Made by a program: the position numbers and the translations under genes
In this document: piece by piece, positions 30,960-43,307 of the stretch
How the letters are laid out: each line of letters starts with the position of its first letter
How positions within the stretch are numbered: the stretch's first letter is position 1
Assembly (NCBI GenBank): GCA_947683425.1
Contig: CANTUQ010000106.1
Span: forward strand, 3,124,001-3,188,000
DNA: 64,000 nucleotides
Source: Excoecaria cochinchinensis
Taxonomy: Eukaryota > Streptophyta > Magnoliopsida > Malpighiales > Euphorbiaceae
Direction of reading: 5' to 3'
The notes under the pieces: model-generated
What the model saw: only the letters and a program-made list of their open reading frames with translations
Database searches by the model: none
What the model was told of the DNA's origin: nothing

Positions 30960-32490
30960 TGAGTATATTTTGTTTTTGTAGTTGGATTCCTGTTCTAGTT
31001 TTTGTATGTTGAATCATGAGTTCACTGCATTGTTTTTATTAGTAGTCTGTGGTGGTTTGAGTTTTTTTTTTGTCATTATCAATTGATAGTATGTCATCAA
31101 TTAATTTTTGCCAAGATTTTTTCAGCATGCATGGATTGAGCTCTTTTTTTCTCTCATTTGAAAACTTTATAAATTGCACTATTTGGTTGGATATTGTTCA
31201 AAACATTGCTAGCCGAACTTGAACAATAAAATTACACGTCTTGCTTGATTAAAATTTTAAACTTAATTTAAAAAATAATAAATTAAAAGTTAAACATATA
31301 TAATAAAATAACCAACTTTATCTATAGGTTGCAGCCTTGGTTCTCAATTGAGTTGCAACCATAACTATATATGATCAACCATCTTTCTTTATATTGTTAT
31401 TATAATCATTAAATATGAGTTTGCATTCCTATTAATTGGCTAATTATTTTGTAGTATTGCTAAGCTATTACTCTTTTATTTAATATATGATTATTGTGAC
31501 TATATGTGGCATGTGTCATTTCCATGACGTAGTGAACCTAAACTAGTTCCACATTACCTCTTTATGAGCTTATTAGTTGGTAAAATTGATTACTATGGTT
31601 TAATTACTCTATATCAGAATGTTGGACCAACCCATTAACCTAAATCCAATAATAATAACATAATTAGGTTACAGTTATGAGTTTTTGATTGGAGTTTGAT
31701 TGGGGTATGGTGATTAAATGTGTGATATTTAGAAGTGTTAAAAGATTTTTTCTTTACAGGGAGTTAGGCAATATTATAAAGGAAATTCTATCGAAATTTA
31801 GGTAGAATTTAATAGTACGTTTGAAGTAACTTATAATTTTAAGTAGGAAATTTTAATATTCTAATGTTACAGTTTTTATAATTTAAAGTAGAAAATTTTA
31901 ATATTCTAATGTTACGGTTCTTAGAATAGATGGTAACATTCTTATCCAGCTTATACATTAAATCGGTTTATTATTGTTGTATTATTTTTATTATTGAAAA
32001 GAGTATCTTGCATTTGATAAATTGGTATTGGAATTGCTTATTTTTTTTTTTTTTTGATTTTAGACCTCTATTCAAGATGAGACTCAAACTCTCAGTCCGA
32101 GACCAATCAAGTTACGATATCAGAATGTATTATTAATCAAATTTTATGTTTTATTTATTTTTAATGTAATTTTTCTTATTATTTATTAGGAATATAATAT
32201 GAAAAATTTATGTAAATTTTTTTCAGTTATTGTAAATGATTTTATTTTGTTGAATATAAGTTCAATTTTTAGTTTATTTAGTTCGGTCTAAAATCGAATC
32301 GATTATTTGCACTTCTAATTGTATAATTTAATATATTTCTATAATATTATATTTTTTAAATTAATAGTGTTGTTAATAATATTGTATAATTATTATTTAT
32401 ATAAATTAAATTTTGGATGTAATAATAATAATAAATTAAATTAAAAAATAAAAAAATAATATAAAAAAATAAAAAAAATATAATATTTTT
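30960..32490. other. CACTA interior, AT-rich, no gene
   Basis: Long A/T runs and a T-rich tract near 32040. Short ORFs here are low-complexity and show no family resemblance. Confidence 0.5.
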
Positions 32491-33009
32491 AGCGACGAAA
32501 TAGCGACTGAATTTTTTGTCGCTAATGTTTTTTAACATTTTCACCGATTAGTCTCGAGTTAATTTAGCGACAGAATTTTTTATATTTAGCGACGATTTTT
32601 TTCGTCGCTATTTTTAACGACTGTTTTATATTTTAGTCGCAAAATTTCTTGCAACGGCGCTATTTGCGACAGTTAGTCGTTTTGTCGTTAAAATCAATTA
32701 GCGACGGAATTTCTCAAATTAGTGGCGGAAACGGCCGTCGCTAATTTTCTGTTTTTTTGTAGTGGCTATTATCATAAATACTCATTATAGCAATGGTAGT
32801 AAAGGCATGGTAATTGATTACTTGAGCAGTTACGGAAATGTCAAAGTTGTATCGTGATAGAAATTATAAAAGTTCAATGATTGTAACTTTTCAGCTCTAT
32901 TTCGAACTATGGTACTTATATCCAAATTATGTTATTCAGTCCGGTACACCGAACTATTTATTGAGTTTGGTTATCAATTTTAATTTAATTTCTTTTTAGC
33001 TAAATTTTC

Positions 33010-34130
33010 ATAATTATATACTAGATATGTAATAGATGCTTATTGTGCGTATACTATATTTGTACTTGATGTGTACTAGATGTATATTGTGCATATACTA
33101 GATATGTAATTAATGTATATCGTGAATAAACTAGATATATATTGTGCGTAAACTAGATGTATATTGTGCGTATACTAGATGTGTACTATATGTATATTAT
33201 TCTAATACTTTATGTATATTATGCGTATACTAGATGCATGCTAGATATATATTGTTCTTATACTTGATGTATATTGTGCGTATACTAGATTTGTACTAGA
33301 TGTATATTGTGCGTATATTAGATGTGTACTAAATGTATATTGTGCTTATACTAGATGTGTACTTGATGTATACTATGAGTAAACTTGATATATATTGTAC
33401 GTTTACTAGATGTGTATTAGATGTATATTGTGTGTATACTAGATGTATATTGTGCATATATTACACGTGTACTAGACGTATATTGTGCGTATACTAGATG
33501 TATATTGTGCATATATTAGATGTGTACTAGACGTATATTGTGTATACTAGATGTATATTATGCGTATATTTGATGTGTATTAGACGTATATTGTGTGTAT
33601 ACTAGATGTATATTGTGTGTGTACTGGATGTATATTGTGCGTATATTAGATGTGTACTAGATGTATGTTGTGTGTATATTATATGTATATTGTGCGTATA
33701 CTAGATGTGTACTAGATGCATATTGTGTGTATACTACATGTATATTGTGTGTATATTAGATGTGTACTAGATGTATATTGTGCGTATACTAGATGTATAT
33801 TAGATATATATTGTGCTTAAACTAAATGTATATTGTACGTATACTAGATGTATATTGTGCGTATATTAGATGTGTACTAGATGTATATTATGCGTATACT
33901 ATATATATATTATGCTTATACTAGATATATATTGTGCGTATATTAGATGTGTACTAGATGTATATTATGCGTATACTAGATGTATATTGTGCGTATATTA
34001 TATGTGTACTAGATGTATATTGTTCTTATACTTGATGTATATTATGCATATACTAGATGTGTACTAGATGTATATTTTGCATATATTAGATATATATTGT
34101 GCGTGTACTAGATGTGTATTAGATGATCAA
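33010..34130. repeat. Minisatellite array B, reverse complement of array A
   Basis: About 1.1 kb of 11-base units TAGATGTATAT, TGTGCGTATAC and TAGATGTGTAC, mostly in 22- or 33-base groups. Reverse-complemented, this is the consensus of 426-1330. Translated frames in it (for example the plus-strand frame at 33870-34067) are just the repeat read as protein. Confidence 0.93.
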
Positions 34131-34304
34131 ATTGTCTGTGTAAATCATGATTTATTGGGGTATTCTTTGATACCAGATACCTAGTAAGGATTTTCACATT
34201 AGCTGGAAAAAAGTAATTATCAATATCTGGTTTATTGTTAGCTTGGGATATTCATGTCTTGCCATTCTTAAGGATCCATATGTTATGAGTCATGATGCTT
34301 TCAG

Positions 34305-34394
34305 GTTCTCCCAGAAACAAGCTTAATATTCTATGGCCCGAAAGCTTTGCAAATTCATATAGTACCTACTGATAAAGCTGATGAATTTTATCAG
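34305..34394 (+). pseudogene. Captured 30-codon exon, family not recognised
   Basis: Between a CAG acceptor (34302-34304) and a GTAATT donor (34395) is an open exon reading VLPETSLIFYGPKALQIHIV then PTDKADEFYQ. It has exact splice borders and a multiple-of-three length, so it was a real exon. I do not recognise the protein. It sits 340 bases ahead of the dioxygenase fragment but does not look like the same gene. Confidence 0.45.
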
Positions 34395-34736
34395 GTAATT
34401 TGAGTCTCTGCTTAAGACTTACCACCACGCTCTTTTAGATTTCATTTGGACAAATTGATCACAATCAAGGAACATCTTGATCACCTATTAAATTCTTGCA
34501 CTTGAGCATATGGGTGCAATTATGGCTTACTTTGATTTATGAAAGCTACCAGAGCAATAAAGTTGCGCCGCTAGTTTTTCATTTTGTTGTATCATTTGCA
34601 ATCTATCTTACATTTTCAATCAATCTTGTATATTTGTTCTAGAAAGAGGTAGGAGTTCCATTGACACATCCAACTGGAAAAGAGATAGGAGTTCCATTGA
34701 CCACATATTACTATTGGTTTGGTTTGTGACTGGCAG

Positions 34737-34979
34737 GTAATGAGTAATGGAATTTTTAAGAGCCCAGTGCATAGAGTTCTGACCAACTCAGAGAGAGAGA
34801 GAGAGAGAGTTTCTATGGCTATGTTCTACACACCTGAACCTAAGAAAGAGATAGGACCAGAAGAAGAATTGATCAATGATGATAACCCAAGAAAATTCTA
34901 CAAGATTAAAGAATATGCTGATATACATTGGGGATACTATCAGCAAGGAAAGAGAGCACTTTATGCAGCGAGTGTTTAG
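34737..34979 (+). pseudogene. 2-oxoglutarate/Fe(II) dioxygenase last exon fragment
   Basis: After a CAG the frame reads VMSNGIFKSPVHRVLTNSER, then MAMFYTPEPKKEIGPEE and KEYADIHWGYYQQGKRAL, ending TAG 34977-34979. This is the C-terminal part of the plant 2-ODD superfamily (SRG1-like). It includes the SPVHR block and the region that should hold the R-x-S 2-oxoglutarate motif. A (GA)n expansion (34791-34809) has added Glu-Arg repeats just at that motif. The iron-binding HxD exon is missing; upstream bases (34640-34720) hold a repeated GGAGTTCCATTGAC and a stop. A captured, non-functional fragment. Confidence 0.75.
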
Positions 34980-36870
34980 AGCTGCCAAGCTACACAAAAC
35001 AAAAAGAGAAATCCTTTGATCTACTTGTTTCCTTTTGCTATTTCTAAACTAGATGCCAATTAAATCTATTGATTATAGGAAACTGATGCCAATATTGATT
35101 ATAGGAAACTGATGCTGGCATTTTTGTCAAGACAATATAGGTTTATTGCACAGTTTGAAACTTCGTCAGTGTGTGGATTGCTTTTGATATTCATTTTGTC
35201 GAATTGTTTCTCTTGATGAAAAGTATCCGTTTTTTTGCTTTATTAAATTAAAATAATTAGATATATAATATAATTTAAAAATATTAATTATTTGATACTC
35301 AAATTCATTTTTCCATATCCCAGAACAACAGTTTTCTCAACTCTAAAATAAACCAGAAGCATAATAGAATTGGGTTTATCATAGACGGAATCCATGTCTA
35401 CAAAAAGAATCAATATTTAAAGGAAAAAGAATGTATTATTACCATTTTTTTCTTCAAAACAATCTTTCCCAACCTACAAGACTTTGACAGCATTTTGGTA
35501 GAATAGAATGTTACTAGAAAATGGCACAATGAACAAGCATGAAAGTTTCATGTTCTTAAACCTCATAAAATCTTCAAAAATATCAAGAAAAATTTGGTTT
35601 CAACTTCCAAAATCTTCAATTCTAGCAGTAAGGAAACTATTGCTCTGCGGTACAACAACTAGCCAATAGCACTGGCATAGACACCAAATCAACCAGCTAA
35701 ACAAGGGAACAAAACTTGACTATTTCCACTTATTGAATATCTGCCCATGTTGAGTTACAAAAGCATTAACAGTACAATTAATAAACAGAATATGAAGAAA
35801 TATTGCCAAAAGCAGATGAATTTTGTGCTAACTGCTACACCCATGCTTTTCAGCCTTCTGTCTGTCCACTAGGATTTCATCTCTTTTGCAACTTATGCTG
35901 GATTAGGGGTTCCTACACCAAGATTTTTCAGACTCAAGTTGTTATTTCCACAATACTGGTCGCAACTTTCTTTATTGAGAGAGCATCAATCTCTTTCTTC
36001 TCTTCTTCCACTGCATATTTCTTTAAGAACTCCTTCTTTATCAAAAACAACTTGAAGAATCACTGATTCAAGTTTAATTTTCCTTTATTTTTTTTTCAGA
36101 AGAAATAAAATAAAAAAATTCAAAATTATAGAAAATTAGGATCTAATAGATCGAGGACCAATATCACTTAATAAATATAGTTTAGAAGCAGAAATCTGAT
36201 ATACCAAGAAAATCACGAGCAATAAACTATTGAATTGGAGATTTTTGTTTTTTTTTTCAAATATATTGCATGCATAAAGGATAAATAGATTTGCACATTT
36301 TTGTAAATTTGAAATTGAAACTCAACTCTAAGAGGAATTTTATCAGATACATTGCATGTATCATATTCTTACACATCATCATTAAAACATCAACAGTAGC
36401 AAAATCAAGCTGAACAACTTGAAATCATTCATCTAAATCATCTTGAAATCAAAAAGTAATTATACAATGATAGATACTTATGCATTATTACCTAAGAAAA
36501 GAAGAATCTAGATTGTAGGTGGAGAATTTCGATGGTGAAGAAGTTGAATGCTGGCGACAATGGCTTCGAATTTCTAGCGAAATTCCGATTAGTGCAAATC
36601 AAAGTTATAGATACCAAAAACATAGATAATTAAACATTAAAATAGTTAATTTGAAACACTGGACTCAAATTTTATATTTTTTTTCATCTATATCATCACA
36701 TATCTTATAAAACACTTCAACACTTGCCCGTCCAATCTCTTATTCTTCATGAACAATATCATTATGATATTCTTTTATTTTACCATAACCAAATAATCTT
36801 GTCCTACTTCTTCAACTTTCCTCATCATTTTCTCCTCTGCAACCTCCATTTTCTTTTTTGCAAGAATAAC
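34980..36870. other. Non-coding interior of the MULE-like element
   Basis: AT-rich. A short direct repeat of GATTATAGGAAACTGATGC occurs near 35075 and 35095. The plus-strand frame 35803-36066 and a minus-strand Lys/Glu-rich frame opposite it (EEEKKEIDALSIKKVATS) have no recognisable family. They may be another captured fragment. Confidence 0.4.
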
Positions 36871-37808
36871 TGTTGGATTTTTCTTCTATATGAGGAAAGA
36901 GTCCAAATTTGACCATATGTATTAAGTAGTATATTACAGATGTATAGTGTGAAAATGTGTGTGTAAAATAAAAAAAAAAGAGTTGGCAGAGAGTTGGTAA
37001 AATAAGAAAGATAGAGAGAGTTGAACAAAGAGAGGGAGAAGAAAAATTTGGTTTTTCTACTCAAAACCAGTCCCACGAGTTTTTATTTTTACTGGAGATT
37101 CAGCCATCAGATCGGGCTGAAATTTTAAGGGAAGTTTACTCACACGTCGATCTTCATTTTCAACGGTGGAGATCGGATTCTGAGGTCCAGAAGTTATTTC
37201 GTGGTGGAGACAGCAGAACTTTCTTCTATAACAGACCAGTCTGACGAATCATTCATTTGCCGGAGATTGCACCGTTAGATTGAGCTGTATTTTTGACAGC
37301 GTCTTACTAACATCTTGATCTTCATTATCAACGGTGAAGATCGGATTCTGACATCCGGAGGTCAGTTCGTGACTGGGACAGAATAGAAATTTCTGGGTAT
37401 TATCTCTCTTGCTTTTGTCTTTGATTTATTCCATATATCTTGACGTTTATTCCAAGATTATGATGATGATGATGATGATGATATGCCTCTAGTTCAGTAT
37501 AGAGAAGATTTACTGTAATTGACAGAATATATGTTGTATTTGCCCATTAATTGATAGTGGAAGATTTAAGCGGCCTAAGGGTCCCGTGATTTTTACTCCT
37601 TACATTGAGGAGGTTTTCCACGTAAAAATTTTGCGTGTTCTTGTGTTGATTGTGGGTGTAGAGTTCAGATTTTGTTGCTGGATTATTTGCTTTGGATATT
37701 GTTCTATTTGTTAGTTTACCTAAAAGGTTCATTCAAGTAGGGAAAGATAAACAACGAAGATTCATTCCGCAAATTAAGTGTTTCCGTTGTTGGTCATTTT
37801 TCCCATCA
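36871..37808 (+). repeat. 5' LTR of Copia 1
   Basis: Starts TGTTGGATTTTTCTTC and ends TTTTTCCCATCA. It contains a (GAT)n microsatellite near 37460-37482 that is also present in the 3' copy. Confidence 0.95.
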
Positions 37809-37809
37809 G

Positions 37810-37823
37810 ATTGGTATCAGAGC
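37810..37823 (+). promoter_or_regulatory. Primer-binding site of Copia 1
   Basis: TTGGTATCAGAGC, two bases after the LTR, is complementary to the 3' end of plant initiator tRNA-Met. Confidence 0.9.
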
Positions 37824-37861
37824 ATTTGGTTGTTATTGTTGTTGTGAGACTTGTTTGAATA

Positions 37862-40800
37862 ATGGAAGCTAATACAAGTAGAATGCTTAATTTAAACGGT
37901 TCAAATTACCATGTATGGAAAGGCAAAATGGAGGATCTTCTTTATGTGAAGGATTATTATCTACCGGTGTTTATGGAAAATATGCCTGATGATAAGAAAG
38001 AGGCAGAATGGACTATTTTGCATCGACAGGTTTGTGGGTATATACGGCAATGGGTGGATGATAATGTTTTGAATCATATTAGTGGTGAGATAGATGCACG
38101 CAAGTTATGGAATAAACTTGAGCAGTTGTATGCTCGAAAGACAGGGAATAACAAGTTGTTCTTAATCAAGCAAATGATGAATTTGAAGTACCGAGATGGA
38201 ACTCCTATGGGAGATCACTTGAATGCCTTCCAAGAAATTATAAATCAGCTTGAAGGAATGGGAATCAAGTTTGAGGATGAGATACAGGCTTTGTGGGTTC
38301 TTGGTACATTACCAGACTCTTGGGAGACGTTTAGAACGTCATTGTCTAACTCTGCACCAGATGGGGTTATTACCATGGAATTGGCTAAGGGTAGTGTCTT
38401 GAATGAAGAGATTAGAAGAAAGTCACAAGGTTCCTCCTCACATTCAGAAGTCTTAGTCACAGAAAGGCGGGGGAGAAGTAAGAGTAGAGGTCCGAATAGA
38501 GGAAATCAGCGCAGCAGTTCTAAGGGTAAACTTGCTGATATTGAGTGTTTTTATTGTGGTAAGAAGGGGCACACTAAAAGGTTTTGCAGAAAGTTGAAGA
38601 GAGAGAACAGACAACATGCTGACAACAGACAACGGGCTGACAACAATCAGAAGAATACTGACAGTGGTAATGAAAATGCTATGGTTAATGCTACTACTGA
38701 TAACTATCTTGTTTGTTGTGATTGTGACATTGTTAACCTTGCACATGATGAATCGAGTTGGGTAATTGACAGTGGTGCTACGTGTCATGTTGCATCACGA
38801 AGGGATTATTTTTCATCTTACACTCCAGGTGACTTTGGTGATGTACAGATGGGCAATGATGGGATATCAAAGGCTATTGGTATTGGAGAAGTCTGTTTGA
38901 AATTTGACACTGGGATGGAGTTGGTTTTGCATAATGTGAAACATGTTCCAGATATGAGATTGAATTTGATTTCTACAGGCTTGCTTGATGATGATGGCTA
39001 TTACAACAGTCTTGGTAATGGACAATGGAAGCTCACTCGAGGTTCTTTGATTGTGGCAAGAGGTAGCAAACATTCAAAGTTGTACACGGTGCATCCAAAG
39101 ATCTCCAAAAGCTTTGTTAATGTAGTGGAGAATACTGATGTGATTGATTTATGGCATAAGAGAGTTGCCCATATGAGTGAAAAGGGCATGTCTATGTTGT
39201 CAAAGAAGAAATTGCTATCTGGTGTGCAGGATATTCACTTGAAGAAATGTTCTGACTGCTTGACAGGTAAACAGACAAGAGTCTCTTTTAAAAGTCATCC
39301 TCCTTCCAGGAAGGAGAAAATACTTGATTTGGTGCATTCCGATGTTTGTGGTCCTATGTCTACAAGGACACTTGGTGGTTCTCTTTATTTTGTTACATTC
39401 ATCGATGATTATTCAAGGAAGATTTGGGTTTATACCTTGAAGTCTAAAGATCAAGTATTAGATGCATTCAAGCAGTTTCAAGCTCTAGTTGAGAGACAGA
39501 CTGGGAAGAAGCTCAAGTGTATCCGAACTGACAATGGAGGGGAATACATAGGCCCTTTCGATGCATATTGCAGACAACAAGGTATTCGGCACCAAAAGAC
39601 TCCTCCAAAGACCCCACAACTGAATGGTTTAGCAGAGAGGACAAACAGAACATTGGTTGAGCGAGTCAGATGTGTGCTATCACATGCAGGATTGCCTAGA
39701 TCATTTTGGGGTGAGGCTTTGAGTACTGTGGTACATGTTTTAAATTTAACACCCTGTGTTCCTTTGCATTTTGATGTTCCTGACAGGGTTTGGAGTGGCA
39801 AAGATGTTTCTTATGATCACTTGCGCGTCTTTGGATGTAAGGCTTTTGTGCATATTCCAAAAGATGAGAGATCTAAGCTTGATGTGAAGACTAGGCAATG
39901 TGTGTTCATTGGCTATGGACAAGATGAGATGGGTTACAAGTTGTATGATCCAATTATGAAGAAAATTGTGAGAAGCCAAGATGTTATCTTTACGGAAGAT
40001 CAGACTTTGAAAGATATTGAGAAGGCAGAGACAGTTCCTCAGCGTACTGATGATCTTATTGATTTGGATCCAGTTACTCCTCAGTATGTTGATACCCAGA
40101 TTGGAGAAGATGATCAGAATGCTGACCAGCAGGTTACTGATGATGTTGATGCTCCACAACAAGTTGATATGGATGAGATTATCCATGAAGAGTTACCAGT
40201 ACCAGATGCACCACCATTTGTTCCACTTAGGCGGTCTATTAGAGATCGTCATTCTTCTACACGTTATTCTGCTGATGAGTATGTGTTGTTGACTGATGGG
40301 GGAGAACCTGAAAGTTATGCAGAAGCTATGGAAGATGAGCACAAGAAGAAGTGGATTGATGCCATGCAAGATGAAATGAAGTCCTTGTATGAGAATAACA
40401 CCTTTGAGTTGGTGGAGTTACCTAAAGGCAAAAGAGCTTTGAAGAACAAGTGGGTGTACAAAGTGAAGCAAGATGAGAACTCTTCACAGCCACGGTACAA
40501 AGCTAGATTGGTGGTCAAAGGATTTAGCCAGAAGAAAGGTATTGATTTTGATGAGATCTTTTCTCCAGTTGTGAAAATGGCATCTATTCGTGTTGTTCTT
40601 GGTTTAGCAGCTAGCCTTGATTTGGAGGTTGAGCAGATGGATGTCAAGACTGCTTTTCTTCATGGTGACTTGGATAAGGAGATTTACATGGAGCAGCCAG
40701 AAGGGTTTCAGATGAAAGGCAAAGAGAGGTATGTGTGTAGACTTCAGAAAGTCTATATGGTTTGAAGCAAGCACCAAGGCAGTGGTACAAAAAGTTTGAG

Positions 40801-41868
40801 TCTGTTATAGGGGAGCAAGGCTACCGGAAGACTACTTCAGATCACTGCGTATTTATTCAAAGGTTTGGTAGTGATGATTTTATCATTTTATTGCTGTATG
40901 TTGATGACATGTTAATTGTTGGAAAGAATGCTGGAAGGATTGCCCAGTTGAAGCAACAGTTGAGTAAGTCTTTTGCTATAAAAGACTTAGGGCCAGCAAA
41001 ACAAATTCTTGGCATTAAAATTACTCGAGACAGGGCTGCTAAGAAATTACATATGTCACAGGAAAAGTATATTGAAAAGGTGCTTTGCAGGTTCAACATG
41101 GATAAAGCTAAAGTGGTTAGTTCTCCTCTTACAACCAACTTTAAGCTAACTGAAAAAGATTGCCCTTCCACAGAGGAAGAGAAGGAAGAAATTGATAGAG
41201 TTCCATATGCCTCAGCTGTAGGAAGTTTGATGTATGCTATGGTGTGCACACGGCCTGATATAGCTCATGCAGTAGGTGTTGTTAGTCGTTTTCTGTCAAA
41301 TCCAGGTAGGAAGCATTGGGAAGCAGTTAAGTGGATATTTAGATATCTTCGAGGTACTTCCAAATTGGGTCTTACATTTGGAAATGGAAAGCCAGTGCTA
41401 GTTGGGTATACAGATTCTGATATGGCAGGAGACAAGGATAGTCACAAATCAACTTCTGGGTATTTGATGATTTTTGCAGGGGGAGCTGTGTCATGGCAAT
41501 CAAGACTGTAAAAGTGTGTTGCACTTTCTACTACAGAGGCCGAGTATATAGCAGCAACGGAAGCAGGTAAGAAGATGTTATGGTTGAAGAGATTTGTGTA
41601 AGAGTTAGGCTTCAAGCAACAACGTTATGTGGTGCTTTGTGATAATCAAAGCGCGATTCATCTTGCTAAAAACTCGACTTACCACAAGAAAACAAAACAT
41701 ATTGATGTGAGGTATCATTGGATTAGAGATGCTCTTGAAGAGAAGCTATTTGAACTTGATAAGGTTCATACCGATGATAATGGTTTCGATATGTTGACAA
41801 AAGCTTTAGCTAAGGAGAAGCTAAAAGTGTGTTGCTCTATCGCCGGGATGGCAGACTCTTCCTCATAG
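37862..41868 (+). pseudogene. Copia 1 gag-pol polyprotein, recently broken
   Basis: From ATG 37862: gag (UBN2 type; LNGSNYHVWKGKMEDLL near residue 11), CCHC knuckle CFYCGKKGHTKRFC (about 228-241), protease WVIDSGATCHV (about 300), pre-integrase LWHKRVAHM (about 430), integrase HSDVCGPM (about 492), RTDNGGEY and NGLAERTNR (D-D-E), RT from about 820 with QMDVKTAFLHGDLDKEIYME. At about 40752 one base is missing (AGAAAGTC), so the frame shifts; RT continues in the next frame with YGMKQAPRQW-like sequence and YVDDMLIVGK. RNase H carries TAA at 41509 and 41599 before STTEAEYIAATEAGKK and DNQSAIHLAKN, ending TAG 41868. All other catalytic residues are intact, so inactivation is recent. Confidence 0.92.
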
Positions 41869-41885
41869 TCAGAAAGGGGGAGATT

Positions 41886-42821
41886 TGTTGGATTTTTCTT
41901 CTATACGAGGAAAGAGTCCAAATTTGACCATATGTATTAAGTAGTATATTACAGATGTATAGTGTGAAAATGTGTGTGTAAAATAAAAAAAAAGAGTTGG
42001 CAGAGAGTTGGTAAAATAAGAAAGATAGAGAGAGTTGAACAAAAAGAGGGAGAAGAAAAATTTGGTTTTTCTACTCAAAACCAGTCCCATGAGTTTTTAT
42101 TTTTACTGGAGATTCAGCCATCAGATCGGGCTGAAATTTAAGGGAAGTTTACTCACACGTCGATCTTCATTCTCAACGGTGGAGATCGGATTCTGAGGTC
42201 CAGAAGTTATTTCGTGGTGGAGACAGCAGAACTTTCTTCTATAACAGACCAGTCTGACGAATCATTCATTTGCCAGAGATTGCACCGTTAGATTGAGCTG
42301 TATTTTTGACAGCGTCTTACTCACATCTTGATCTGCATTATCAACGGTGCAGATCGAATTCTGACATCCGGAAGTCAGTTCGTGGCTGGGACAGAATAGA
42401 AATTTCTGGGTATTATCTCTCTTGCTTTTGTCTTTGATTTATTCCATATATCTTGACGTTTATTCCAAGATTATGATGATGATGATGATGATGATATGCC
42501 TCTAGTTCAGTATAGAGAAGATTTACTATAATTGACAGAATATATGTTGTATTTGCCCATTAATTGATAGTGGAAGATTTAAGCGGCCTAAGGGTCCCGT
42601 GGTTTTTACTCCTTACATTGAGGAGGTTTTCCACGTAAAAATTTTGCGTGTTCTTGTGTTGATTGTGGGTGTAGAGTTCAGATTTTGTTGCTGGATTATT
42701 TGCTTTGGATATTGTTCTAGTTGTTAGTTTACCTAAAAGGTTCATTCAAGTAGGGAAAGATAAACAACGAAGATTCATTCCGCAAATTAAGTGTTTCCGT
42801 TGTTGGTCATTTTTCCCATCA
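41886..42821 (+). repeat. 3' LTR of Copia 1
   Basis: Preceded by the polypurine tract AGAAAGGGGGAGATT and ending CCCATCA at 42821, followed by the ATAAC duplication. Confidence 0.95.
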
Positions 42822-42826
42822 ATAAC

Positions 42827-43298
42827 AACTCATTTCTGTTGACTATTTATCATATGAATATTGCCCAATAGACCAGAATTCTTTCAAAATCAAAACTAGA
42901 ATTCCATTGCACAGAAGAAACATCCAATTCTTCCCTAGTTTGCTAAATAATTGCATCAAATTCAATAGCAAAGAAAACAGAGAAGTATTGAGTAACATCA
43001 TAAAAAAAAAAATTAAATCCCAGGTATAAGAGAATTCCATTGCCGGAGATCGAATGAGAAAGATAACGCTGGTGAGATGAAGGAGAAAAAGAGCATCGGA
43101 GAAGAAAAGAGAAGGTGCCGATGAGATTGAAGGAGAAAGGACAAGGACAAGGAGAAAGAGAATGAGAGAGAGCTGAATGGGAAAAATATTGTATTTTTGA
43201 AAATAAAAATTTTAAAAGTGATATTTATGAAAGATTTAAAAAAAGACATATTTTTGAAAAAAAAAGTTAAAAACCTGCTATTTGGGAGTAATTTCCTC
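42827..43298. other. Right end of the MULE-like element
   Basis: A purine-rich stretch (GAGAAGAAAAGAGAAGG and similar, 43075-43170) is followed by the terminal ~115 bases that match 4430-4544. No gene. Confidence 0.6.
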
Positions 43299-43307
43299 TT
43301 TCAAATA

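Larger units (their letters stand above)
28766..32764. mobile_element. Non-autonomous CACTA transposon carrying captured exons
   Basis: It starts CACTACAAAAAAACACAAAT and ends with the inverse (TTTTTTTGTAGTG), flanked by the 3-bp duplication GCT (28763-28765 and 32765-32767). Subterminal regions (28785-29130 and 32490-32745) are packed with both orientations of TAGCGACGG / CCGTCGCTA, the usual transposase-binding repeats of CACTA elements. The 4.0-kb element has no transposase. Its interior holds a GC-rich leader and spliced exon-like segments from a host gene. Confidence 0.92.
36871..42821 (+). mobile_element. Copia LTR retrotransposon 1 (Tork/TNT1-like), young
   Basis: LTRs at 36871-37808 and 41886-42821 are nearly identical (about a dozen differences by eye) and flanked by ATAAC (36866-36870 and 42822-42826). 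The primer site TTGGTATCAGAGC (initiator tRNA-Met) lies just after the 5' LTR, and the polypurine tract GAAAGGGGGAGATT just before the 3' LTR. The domain order protease-integrase-RT-RNase H makes it Copia. It is inserted in the MULE-like element. Confidence 0.95.
26620..43298. mobile_element. Giant MULE-like (Pack-MULE) insertion in the LINE
   Basis: The LINE is cut exactly between two copies of TTTCAAATA (26611-26619 and 43299-43307), a 9-bp duplication as made by Mutator-like transposases. The right ~115 bases match the end of the element at 1-4544. The left end (GGGCTTTTTACATAATTATA) shares the general A/T-run style but not a clear long inverted repeat with the right end, which is a weakness. 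Cargo: fragments of at least three to four host genes, a minisatellite array, a nested CACTA element and a nested Copia element. Without those last two it would be about 6.7 kb. No transposase is seen. Confidence 0.65.

Noticed and set aside
33870..34067. 65-codon open frame rich in Cys, Tyr and Ile
   Set aside because: It is the 33-base minisatellite read as an 11-residue repeat, with no independent coding signal.
35803..36066. 87-codon frame with several Cys residues
   Set aside because: The Cys spacing does not fit a known zinc motif and the opposite strand looks equally coding-like. Left as unassigned.
37862..41868. Calling Copia 1 an intact autonomous element
   Set aside because: A one-base deletion in RT and two TAA codons in RNase H interrupt it.
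26620..43298. Long terminal inverted repeats of a classical Mutator element
   Set aside because: The left and right ends share composition but I cannot align a convincing long inverted repeat by eye. The call rests on the 9-bp duplication and the shared right end.
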